From NCBI RefSeq assembly GCF_004799325.1, contig NZ_SSMD01000001.1:682001-746000 (forward strand): a DNA stretch of 64,000 nt. Reading direction: 5' to 3'. This DNA is from Thalassobius vesicularis. Lineage in GTDB: Bacteria > Pseudomonadota > Alphaproteobacteria > Rhodobacterales > Rhodobacteraceae. Shown one piece after another: positions 52,108 through 59,965 of the stretch. The translations under genes were made by a program, and so were the position numbers. Position 1 is the stretch's first letter; each line of letters starts with the position of its first letter. The notes beneath the pieces were generated by a model. That model was not told the origin of the DNA, did no database searches, and worked only from the letters and a program-made list of their open reading frames with translations.

Positions 52108-52848
52108 TCAATCTTGCACGGGGTAACAGAACGCCTGAAGCCCAGGTGCAAGCACGGCATTGATCCGCGCAATGGTTTCTGGCTTCAGCTTACGACGATG
52201 GTCACCAGGGGTGACTTGGCGCTTGTGGCTAGAGGCATCTTCTTCGGCTACCGAAAACTCAATATGCTCGGCGATTTTCTGGCGTAACTCGGGCGTGATC
52301 GGCTGCTCGATAAACTCCGAGATCTGAGCCAGCCAAGCCTCGGTCTTCTGGACCATATCCTCATAGGTCACAACGAGGACATCCGGGTGCTCCCGCGCGT
52401 GCCGGGACAGCAGATTGAGACGCATCTGATAATTCGCCGCGTTCTTCAAGGCGAATTCGTCGATCGACATTTCCTGTAGCTCGGCACGCTGCATCTCGAA
52501 ACGCTTACGGCTTTCAGGATCGATGGGCGGGCGGTGCGATTTCTTATATGAAAAATATGCCGAAGTAAGGCAATCGCGCGGATCGCGAACCTGAATAATC
52601 ATACGCAGAGACGGAAGAATTTCCATCTCGTGCGCACCCCAATGACGTGCGATCCCATAATATACTCCGTCAGGCTTCATCTGTGCCTGATATTGCCGGT
52701 ACACTTCCGGTTCAGGCACAGACGCCTTCGGCACGAGAAAGGAAATCTGGTCGATTTCATATCCTCGTGCCCGAAAAACCTCGGCAAAAATCCGATCAGC
52801 CACCGAGCTTCCCGCTTTGTGCATCGAAAGAGAGATCGCACTTTTCAT
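52108..52848 (-). CDS. Sulfotransferase domain protein (A/T-richer gene)
   Basis: The 246-residue protein begins [19 protein letters not shown], a PAPS-loop-like segment, and has the conserved [20 protein letters not shown] region of the sulfotransferase family and [20 protein letters not shown] near the end. It sits between gmd and fcl, so it is part of the GDP-fucose operon and may sulfate fucose. Its codons are visibly more A/T-rich (for example around 52540-52620) than those of gmd, fcl and manC, which suggests later insertion from another genome. Confidence 0.82.
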   Translation of the reverse strand: MKSAISLSMHKAGSSVADRIFAEVFRARGYEIDQISFLVPKASVPEPEVYRQYQAQMKPDGVYYGIARHWGAHEMEILPSLRMIIQVRDPRDCLTSAYFSYKKSHRPPIDPESRKRFEMQRAELQEMSIDEFALKNAANYQMRLNLLSRHAREHPDVLVVTYEDMVQKTEAWLAQISEFIEQPITPELRQKIAEHIEFSVAEEDASSHKRQVTPGDHRRKLKPETIARINAVLAPGLQAFCYPVQD

Positions 52849-52859
52849 GGTTCCGATCC

Positions 52860-53981
52860 TCAGCCGTTCTCGACCGATACGGGAATATCCATACCGTGCT
52901 CTTTCAGCAGGGCGTGGCGTTTGGCGGCCTTAAGGTCTTCGGCCACCATCTCGGCGCACATTTCCTGCGCGGTGATTTCCGGCACCCAGCCCAGAACCTT
53001 CTTGGCCTTGGCGGGGTTGCCCAGCAGGGTTTCCACCTCGGCCGGACGGAAATAGCGCGGGTCGATGCGCATGACCACGTCGCCCACCTTCAGCGCGGGG
53101 GCGTTGTCGCCCTCAATCGCGGTGACGGTGGCAATCTCGTTCACGCCCTCGCCGGTGAATTCGACGGTGATGCCCAGTTCCTTGGCCGACCAGCTGATGA
53201 ATTCACGCACCGAGTACTGCACGCCGGTAGCGATCACGAAATCCTCGGGCGCGTCCTGCTGCAGCATCATCCACTGCATGCGGACATAGTCCTTGGCGTG
53301 GCCCCAGTCGCGCAGGGAGTCGATGTTGCCCATGTACAGGCAGGGTTCCAGACCCTGGGCGATGTTGGCCATGCCGCGGGTGATCTTGCGGGTCACGAAA
53401 GTTTCGCCACGACGCGGGCTCTCGTGGTTAAACAGGATGCCGTTGCAGGCATACATGCCGTAAGCCTCGCGGTAGTTTACCGCGATCCAGTAGGCGTACA
53501 TCTTGGCCACCGCATAGGGGCTGCGCGGGTGGAACGGGGTGGTCTCGGTCTGCGGGATTTCCTGCACCAGACCATAGAGTTCCGAGGTCGAAGCCTGATA
53601 GAAGCGGGTCTTCTTCTCCAGCCCCAGGAAGCGGATCGCCTCCAGCAGGCGCAGGGTGCCGATGGCGTCCACGTCCGCGGTGTATTCCGGCGCCTCGAAG
53701 CTGACGGCCACGTGCGATTGCGCGCCCAGGTTATAGACCTCGTCGGGCTGAACCTCTTGCAGGATGCGAGTCAGGTTCGAGGTATCGGTCAGGTCGCCAT
53801 AATGCAGCTTGAAGTTGGCATTGTTAACGTGAGGGTCCTGATAGATGTGGTCCACACGCTGGGTGTTGAACAGCGACGCGCGGCGTTTGATGCCGTGCAC
53901 TTCATAGCCTTTTCCCAGCAGGAACTCGGCCAGATAGGAACCATCCTGCCCGGTCACGCCGGTGATAAGTGCTTTCTTCAT
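52860..53981 (-). CDS. gmd: GDP-mannose 4,6-dehydratase
   Basis: Gmd converts GDP-mannose to GDP-4-keto-6-deoxymannose, the first step to GDP-L-fucose. The 373-residue product is full length, with [60 protein letters not shown], the [20 protein letters not shown] active site and [20 protein letters not shown]. It is upstream of the sulfotransferase and fcl on the same strand. Confidence 0.97.
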   Translation of the reverse strand: MKKALITGVTGQDGSYLAEFLLGKGYEVHGIKRRASLFNTQRVDHIYQDPHVNNANFKLHYGDLTDTSNLTRILQEVQPDEVYNLGAQSHVAVSFEAPEYTADVDAIGTLRLLEAIRFLGLEKKTRFYQASTSELYGLVQEIPQTETTPFHPRSPYAVAKMYAYWIAVNYREAYGMYACNGILFNHESPRRGETFVTRKITRGMANIAQGLEPCLYMGNIDSLRDWGHAKDYVRMQWMMLQQDAPEDFVIATGVQYSVREFISWSAKELGITVEFTGEGVNEIATVTAIEGDNAPALKVGDVVMRIDPRYFRPAEVETLLGNPAKAKKVLGWVPEITAQEMCAEMVAEDLKAAKRHALLKEHGMDIPVSVENG

Positions 53982-54054
53982 TTCAAATCTGCCTCCAGTT
54001 TGAAGAATTTTGCCAGCCCATCGGATTGCGCAGGCCAGCCAATGCGGAAAAGGG

Positions 54055-55074
54055 TCAGGCCGGGGGTTTTCCAGCTAGGGTTTCGATCACGTCACACAGC
54101 GCCTGCAGCTCGGCCTCGGGCAACTGAACAGGGCGCGCCTTAGCCTCGTAATCGGGGTCATGGAACAGACGCTCGCGGTTGGGGAAGTAGGTCTGCCGCA
54201 CCCATTCGTTGGACTCGGCAAATGCCGCCCGATAGGCTTGTATCAGCTCGGGCGCGGGCACATGCGCTGCCCCCTTGGTGAAAATATTGCACAGCACGCT
54301 CGAGATCCGCTCATAGCGCGGATCGGGCGTGTTGCTGGCCACGCGCTCCAGATGCCGGGCATTGATCCGGCTCAGAACGCCGATCCCCAGATTGCTGAGC
54401 GATTCATTCTGCGGCGGCGGGAACGCGTATTCCATCGCCGGCAGTTCGGAGGCGTGGATAAAATCATCCAGCAGGTTGCCGTTGTGGAAGCAGCCTTTCT
54501 CGAACAAGCGCAGACGCATGTTCTGCGCGCCGAAGATCTCGGACCAGACCTGGATAGTCTCGCGGTGATTGACGATATTGCGGAAATATTCGTTCTGCGG
54601 CCCCGGCACCTCGGTCATGTTCGCGCCACTGCGCACCGCGGTCGAGAACAGCGACACTGCGGTCTGCACCGGTTCGCGCAAGTACAGAACCACGTCGATC
54701 TGATCGAAAACCGAGCTGAGCAGCCCATGCAGGCGCTCGATCTCTTCGCGTGACCGCAGGCGGCTCTGGAAATGCTCGGAAGAGACCAGCACCCGCTGAC
54801 CGTTGAAATGGGCGACTTCCTCGCGGAATTCATCCCACCAGCGCTTGATCGCTTCGCTGCGGACCACAGGCCCGTTCAGCTTTTGTTGCTTGATGAATTC
54901 GTCGGTGCGATCCGGATTGTAGGCGATCACCGGCAATTTGCGCTGGTTGATCTTCCCCGGCGACATCGGCACCAGAATGCCGTGTTCGGCAAGACCGACC
55001 CGGTTCACGTACATGAAGCGCTGTATCGTTGTTGTCCCGGTCTTCTCGGTACCGATGTGCAATGTCAGGCGCAA
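54055..55074 (-). CDS. Sulfotransferase-like protein
   Basis: The 339-residue protein has the N-terminal PAPS loop [20 protein letters not shown], the [12 protein letters not shown] segment and the 3'-phosphate-binding stretch [20 protein letters not shown]. This architecture matches the LHIGxxKTGTT type also found at 47796. It is a probable polysaccharide sulfotransferase. It lies between gmd and a GT4 gene on the same strand, with gaps of 73 and 44 bases. Confidence 0.83.
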   Translation of the reverse strand: MRLTLHIGTEKTGTTTIQRFMYVNRVGLAEHGILVPMSPGKINQRKLPVIAYNPDRTDEFIKQQKLNGPVVRSEAIKRWWDEFREEVAHFNGQRVLVSSEHFQSRLRSREEIERLHGLLSSVFDQIDVVLYLREPVQTAVSLFSTAVRSGANMTEVPGPQNEYFRNIVNHRETIQVWSEIFGAQNMRLRLFEKGCFHNGNLLDDFIHASELPAMEYAFPPPQNESLSNLGIGVLSRINARHLERVASNTPDPRYERISSVLCNIFTKGAAHVPAPELIQAYRAAFAESNEWVRQTYFPNRERLFHDPDYEAKARPVQLPEAELQALCDVIETLAGKPPA

Positions 55075-55118
55075 ATGTTCTCGTTCCTTCTTGAATGCTT
55101 GATCCGCAAGGCTGCGGA

Positions 55119-56336
55119 TCAGGCAGGTATTTTCCCGGCCCGTTCCCCGGCCGCCATGCTATCCATCAGCGCCGCAAAGTCACGGGCTACATTCGCAGGC
55201 GCATGTTCTTCGCGGATCGCCAGAGTGGCCTGGGCACGCGCCTCGGCGGAATGGCTGCTGAGGATATCGAGCAAAGCCGCCACGAAGGATGGGATCGTGT
55301 AATCCTCGGCCACCGCGCCATAACCGTAGCGGCGCACGAATTCCTCGCAGCCATGGCCCGGCCCGACCACAGGCACGCAGCCGTAGCTGCCGGCCTCGAC
55401 CAGAATGTTGGGCCAATTGTCCTCCAGCGAGGCGCTGAGCAGCACGTCGGTCTTCTGCATGATCTCGGCCAAGGCCGCGTGATCGGTGATGCGGCCATGG
55501 AACACATGCCGGACCCCGGTCGCCGCCAGATAGGCCTTCATCTCGGGGGCGGCGGTGCCGACGACATCCACCATGAAATCCTGCTGGCCCAGGCTGCGCA
55601 GCGAGGCCAGGACCTCCAGCGCGAAGCGCATGTTCTTGCGGCCTTCGTGCAGGCTGTCGGCGATCAGCAGGATACGGTTGCTGAAGGGGCGTTCGACGTC
55701 GAATTCGGCCACCGGCACATAGGCATTGCGCAGCACATGGCCGCGCGACCGCGGCACCAGGCCGCTTTTGACCACCTCGTCACGCAGATAGGCGCTGGGG
55801 GCGGCGATATGCACGTTGGGCAGCGAGAACAGCTTTTGCTTGAGCTTGTAATTCTCGGCGATGACCGAGCGCGAGACCCGCTTGGTATCCACCTGCGGGC
55901 AGGCCAGGCAGCCGGTGCCCAGCTGGGTGCAGGTCGCCGGGTAATGGCAGCCGCCGGTCGAGTAGTAGAAGTCGTGCATCATGAACAGCATCGGCTTGCC
56001 GCGCAGGGCCAGGGCCAGCAGTTCGGAATTGCTGATCAGGTAGCTGGCCCAGTGCACGTTCACCAGGTCGTAGTTCTGATCCAGCAGATCCACCATCCAG
56101 CCGCGCTGGTAGCCGGGATACTCCACCGTCAGGTGGGTGTCGCTGATCGTGTGGTTGGTAAAGCTGTCCTGCGGCGAGATCGACTGCGACACCGCCTCGC
56201 CCAGAGTGGCGATGTCGATGAAATCGGCCTGCATCGTGTCGCTGGACGACAGCGCCCGCGCCATCCTCAGCGCGGCAATGCCTGCCCCGCCGCCACCGGC
56301 GCTGGACAGGACCGCGATCCGTTTTGCATCGCTCAT
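55119..56336 (-). CDS. Family 4 glycosyltransferase
   Basis: The 405-residue GT-B enzyme shows AVLSSAGGGGAGIAALRMAR at the N-terminus, DLVNVHWASYLISNSE, a cysteine-rich insert (GGCHYPATC, GTGCLACPQ) like that of colanic-acid-type transferases, and the donor domain with NRILLIADSLHEGRKNMRFA and EDNWPNILVEAGSYGCVPVV (the conserved Glu region). The sugar donor is not predictable. Its ATG overlaps the stop of the GT2 gene upstream, forming a translationally coupled pair. Confidence 0.88.
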   Translation of the reverse strand: MSDAKRIAVLSSAGGGGAGIAALRMARALSSSDTMQADFIDIATLGEAVSQSISPQDSFTNHTISDTHLTVEYPGYQRGWMVDLLDQNYDLVNVHWASYLISNSELLALALRGKPMLFMMHDFYYSTGGCHYPATCTQLGTGCLACPQVDTKRVSRSVIAENYKLKQKLFSLPNVHIAAPSAYLRDEVVKSGLVPRSRGHVLRNAYVPVAEFDVERPFSNRILLIADSLHEGRKNMRFALEVLASLRSLGQQDFMVDVVGTAAPEMKAYLAATGVRHVFHGRITDHAALAEIMQKTDVLLSASLEDNWPNILVEAGSYGCVPVVGPGHGCEEFVRRYGYGAVAEDYTIPSFVAALLDILSSHSAEARAQATLAIREEHAPANVARDFAALMDSMAAGERAGKIPA

Positions 56337-57286
56337 GACGTGGCCTCGATGTCCAGATCCATCAGCAGGGTGCGGTTCTTGTCCAGCTCGGCCTGCAACG
56401 CGGCCAGTTTCTGACCGGCCAGGGTTTCCGCCAGCGCCGAGGGCGCACCGGGCGCCGCGGCCTTGTTCGACAGATCGTTGAACATGCTGACCAGGATATC
56501 CAGCGTCGCGCGGGCCTCGGCGAAACCGCCATGCGCGGCCTGCACCAGCGCCAGCTCGGTGATGGATTCACCGCGCTTGCCACGGGTCTTGCAGGCCTCG
56601 TGATAGACGCTGTAGCCGATATCGACCGGGATATGCAGGAACTCGTATTTCGAGGCCATGCCCAGGAACAGATCCGCATCCATCGCGTAATGCATCTCTT
56701 CCTTGCAGGGGCCGGCGGCATCCCAAGCCTCGCGCGAGAAGAAGACGCTGGGCTGGATCAGGTGATGCGCGGCGTAATCCAGCAGGTATTTGAACTTCAC
56801 CTTCTCGGGCGAGAACTGGAAGTGACGGATCGGGGTGAAATCCTTTTCCGTCATGTAGGCATCGCCCACCACCACATGGGTGCCGGGATTGTCGCGGAAG
56901 GCACGGCGCACGGCGACCAGCGCGTTCGGCAGGATGATGTCATCGCCGTTCAGCCAGTACAGGATTTCCTTGGTGGCGCGCTGGTAGCCCTTGTTGATCG
57001 CATCGGACTGACCGCGGTCGCGCTCCATCACGATGACGCTGAAGATGTCGCGGTACTTGTCCACGATATCGGCGGTGTCGTCGGTGCTGCCACCGTCCAT
57101 CAGGATCAGCTCGACCCCGGTCAGGTCCTGGCACATCAGGCTGCGCAGGGTCTTTTCCAGGAACTCGCCCGAATTGAAGATCGGAATGACGATGGACACG
57201 CCCGGCAGATTGTCCTCGGCCTTGTCCAGGACAAAATCCTTTTCCCAGGGCAGCACAGAGTCTTTGCGGCGCGGTTCAGGCAGCAT
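56333..57286 (-). CDS. Family 2 glycosyltransferase
   Basis: The 317-residue product starts at the ATG at 57286 (MLPEPRRKDSVLPWEKDF), which has GGGAAG eight bases upstream; a GTG at 57301 would add five residues. The GT-A core has GVSIVIPIFNSGEFLEKTLR, ILMDGGSTDDTADIV, YWLNGDDIILPNAL (metal site) and HYAMDADLFLGMA. The C-terminal ~60 residues are helical and may form a short coiled coil (LAETLAGQKLAALQAELDKN). Overlaps with both neighbours show that 55119, this gene and 57276 are one operon. Confidence 0.88.
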   Translation of the reverse strand: MLPEPRRKDSVLPWEKDFVLDKAEDNLPGVSIVIPIFNSGEFLEKTLRSLMCQDLTGVELILMDGGSTDDTADIVDKYRDIFSVIVMERDRGQSDAINKGYQRATKEILYWLNGDDIILPNALVAVRRAFRDNPGTHVVVGDAYMTEKDFTPIRHFQFSPEKVKFKYLLDYAAHHLIQPSVFFSREAWDAAGPCKEEMHYAMDADLFLGMASKYEFLHIPVDIGYSVYHEACKTRGKRGESITELALVQAAHGGFAEARATLDILVSMFNDLSNKAAAPGAPSALAETLAGQKLAALQAELDKNRTLLMDLDIEATS

Positions 57287-58817
57287 GTTCAATCTTCCCA
57301 CTCATGAAATTCCGGATTTCCGAGACCAGCGCCCGTTCGGCATCGTTTTCGCAGCTCAGCGCCATGACGTTGAACAGTCTCGGGTTGAAAATCTTGTAAT
57401 CGGCGGCCTCGGTGCAGAACAGCTTGGCTACCTCGTTGCGGCGCAGGTCCGAGTTTTCACGGGAATTGTCGCGAATGATCCGGACCGCAGCGGCGTGCAT
57501 GTTGCCCTTGGGATAGGCGCTGGTCAGCGGCGCGTCATCCTGCGGACGCAGGTGCAGCATCAGCACGAAAACCAGCAGCGTCTGGGCAAAGCTGCGCTTG
57601 TATTCGGTGTCGGGGAAACGGGCGATGATCTCCGAGAACGAGACATCCTCGCGCCCCGAAATTCCGCCGATCAGCGACACCACATAGGACCGACCGAACG
57701 CATAGACCAGGTCGGGGGCCCGCGTCACCAGATCCTCGAGCAGCAGCAGCTGTTCGTCGCTCAGCGCGCTTTCGCCTTCGACGCGGGTCGGCACCAGCTC
57801 GGGGGGGCGGCGCGATGGCCGGTTCCGGGCGCAGTGGTCCTCGATCATGTTGGCGAATTCCATCGCGGTGTGGACATGGTCCTTGCCCAGCCCGATCCCC
57901 AGCGCCTGCATCGAGGTCAGGTAATGGTTGAACTCGGCCACGTTGCTGTAGGTGGGCTGGTGCATCTCGTGGAACAGCACGCGGCTGTCGGCAAAGGTGG
58001 CGTCCAGACGGCGCTCCAGCACGGCGCCGACGAAATAGTCCCAACCCACGATACCAAAGCACATCCGGTTGCTGACCGGGAACAGTGCCAGCTCTTTCAG
58101 CAGGCCGACCAGCGCGGCGCGCGGCAGCAGGAAGGCGTCCAACCCACCGCGATAGGGATGGCAGATCCGGCCCACGGTGTGATCCAGCGACAGCACCTCT
58201 TCGCGGGTCAGCGCCAGCACCTCTCCGGTTTCGCGCCAGGCGGACAGGAAGCCCGTATTATCGGTGGCCGGATACAGGTCCGAGTTCACCAGCAGCAGGT
58301 CCTTGTCGAACATCGCCTCGGCCCGCGCCAAAACCGAGCGGATCTTCGGCACCGGCTTGCCGTACAGGCTCTTGCCGGTTTCGTTGTCGCCCAGCTGCAT
58401 GATGCGGTCCTGCGGCACGCCCAGCTTGATCAGGGCCTCCATCTCGACGCCGTGGTTGCAGGTATAGGCGTCAAAACCCAGTTCCAGCCATTTCAGGAAG
58501 CAGCGCAATTGCAGCTGCCCACGCCCGAACGGGTTGATCGAGGTCAGCACCAGCGGCAAGTCCTGCGGCGCGCTGACGACCTCGGCGGGGGTGGCGGGTT
58601 TCGGTGTGCGGGCGGACAGTTCGATCAGGCGGCGATAACGCTGCACCAGCGCCTCATGATCGGTCACATCGGCGATAGCTGCCTGGTCGGCCAGCACATC
58701 CAGCGCCTCGCGCACCTGCTGACGGGCCTCGGGGCCACCCTGAACCGCCTGCTGATAAAGTTTGAACAGACGACCGTGAAGCGTCGCCGGGGATATCGTT
58801 TCAGCTATGCTATCCAC
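57276..58817 (-). CDS. Hypothetical protein, possible GT-A-fold transferase
   Basis: The 513-residue protein is not one I recognise. Residues ~1-80 are helical. A Rossmann-like core then begins (LPLVLTSINPFGRGQLQLRC, FDAYTCNHGVEMEALIKLGV), with DKDLLLVNSDLYPATDNTGF, where NSD could be a metal-binding DxD-like site, and LDAFLLPRAALVGLLKEL and FGIVGWDYFVGAVLERRL as an acceptor-side segment. The layout resembles a GT-A nucleotide-sugar transferase. The C-terminal ~190 residues are helical. It overlaps the GT2 gene and opens that operon, which supports a glycan role. The family assignment is inference. Confidence 0.7.
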   Translation of the reverse strand: MDSIAETISPATLHGRLFKLYQQAVQGGPEARQQVREALDVLADQAAIADVTDHEALVQRYRRLIELSARTPKPATPAEVVSAPQDLPLVLTSINPFGRGQLQLRCFLKWLELGFDAYTCNHGVEMEALIKLGVPQDRIMQLGDNETGKSLYGKPVPKIRSVLARAEAMFDKDLLLVNSDLYPATDNTGFLSAWRETGEVLALTREEVLSLDHTVGRICHPYRGGLDAFLLPRAALVGLLKELALFPVSNRMCFGIVGWDYFVGAVLERRLDATFADSRVLFHEMHQPTYSNVAEFNHYLTSMQALGIGLGKDHVHTAMEFANMIEDHCARNRPSRRPPELVPTRVEGESALSDEQLLLLEDLVTRAPDLVYAFGRSYVVSLIGGISGREDVSFSEIIARFPDTEYKRSFAQTLLVFVLMLHLRPQDDAPLTSAYPKGNMHAAAVRIIRDNSRENSDLRRNEVAKLFCTEAADYKIFNPRLFNVMALSCENDAERALVSEIRNFMSGKIEHAA

Positions 58818-58852
58818 TTGATCACCATAACAAATTTATTACGTGTAACGTC

Positions 58853-58875
58853 AAAAAACTACGGGGAATGCCCCG
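58853..58875 (-). terminator. Terminator-like hairpin downstream of the sulfotransferase at 59039
   Basis: CGGGG (58862-58866) and CCCCG (58871-58875) form a short stem, followed on the minus strand by six T residues (58853-58858). It lies in the 221-bp gap upstream of the 513-residue gene, which otherwise holds A/T-rich sequence suited to a promoter. Confidence 0.5.
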
Positions 58876-59038
58876 GGCAAAAAACACGATCAGGCTGATG
58901 GTGCAGGAAATGCAAACCGTCCACAACCGCACCCCGCAGATAACTCATCCCCTCCCGGCAGACAAGTGAACAGGGCCGTTAGTCTGCCCAAAAAAGCGGC
59001 AGGGCGGCATTCCGCCGTCACCGCGCGCTCCCGGTCGC

Positions 59039-59965
59039 TCAGGCTTCGTAGAACAGACGCTCGCACAAATCGGCATAGGCCGGGCTGTCATGGCGGGCGG
59101 CGTCCAGATCAGGCGGCAGCTGCCGGCGCGGACGCGGCGCGATTCGACCGCCCGAGCGCCCGCTGTCCCCCGACATCGGCACCACCTGCAGGATATCCAG
59201 CGCCATCGGAGAGAAGGGCAGTTCCAGAATGCGGCTCATCTGCTCCAGCACGGCGGCGGGATCGGCGACGAAATCCTCGTATTTCACCAGCGGAACACCC
59301 GCGTGATGCTCCATGAACCGGATGTAACGGCGGCTGTATTCCTCCAGCGTGCCGGGTTCAAAATGGATCCACCCGTTCGAGCGCAGCGACAGGAATGAAT
59401 CCAGCGGATGGCGCACCGTCACCAGCGATCGAAGCGCAAAACCGCGCTGCAGGATGTCATGCAGCGTCGGGCGCGCCTCCGGGTCCTCGAAGGTGCAGAA
59501 CTGCGAATGGGCATGATCGCGCAACAACAGGTAATGGCCACGCGCGTTCAGCCGTTCCTGGGCGGCGCGCAGCCCGGCGGTGAAGACGGCCACCAGCATG
59601 TCCTCGTCGACGCCGCGCACCGCATGGCGCAGGCCGCGGATCAGGTCGGTCGGCGCAAAGGCCAGCGGACGGCCCGGCGTGGTCGCCTGCATGCGGCTCA
59701 GCGGGTCAACCTCGCTCAGGGTCACCACGTTTGGCAGGGCGCCCAGGCATTTCGTGATCAGCGTTCCGCCCGAACAGGCGAAGTGGTGGATGCTGCGCAC
59801 CCCTTCGGGATCGGGGCGCGTGTCGCACAGGGCCTGGCATTGCTCCAGCAGGCTGGGCAGAGGTTCGGCCGACAGTTCGCCCTGCCCCTGGCGGTAGTCC
59901 CCCAGCAGGGCCAGGCTCTGCTCCAGCTCGCCCATCAGGGCCTGAAGGGCGCGGGCATCGGTCAT
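59039..59965 (-). CDS. Sulfotransferase-like protein
   Basis: The 308-residue protein has a helical N-terminus (~1-55), then RSIHHFACSGGTLITKCLGA as a variant PAPS loop, LLLRDHAHSQFCTFEDPEAR, and SLVTVRHPLDSFLSLRSNGW as the 3'-phosphate-binding region, with LVKYEDFVADPAAVLEQM near the end. This order matches the sulfotransferase fold, although the loop lacks the usual KTGTT. Its ATG overlaps the stop of the coiled-coil gene upstream. It is the fifth sulfotransferase-like gene of the window. Confidence 0.8.
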   Translation of the reverse strand: MTDARALQALMGELEQSLALLGDYRQGQGELSAEPLPSLLEQCQALCDTRPDPEGVRSIHHFACSGGTLITKCLGALPNVVTLSEVDPLSRMQATTPGRPLAFAPTDLIRGLRHAVRGVDEDMLVAVFTAGLRAAQERLNARGHYLLLRDHAHSQFCTFEDPEARPTLHDILQRGFALRSLVTVRHPLDSFLSLRSNGWIHFEPGTLEEYSRRYIRFMEHHAGVPLVKYEDFVADPAAVLEQMSRILELPFSPMALDILQVVPMSGDSGRSGGRIAPRPRRQLPPDLDAARHDSPAYADLCERLFYEA

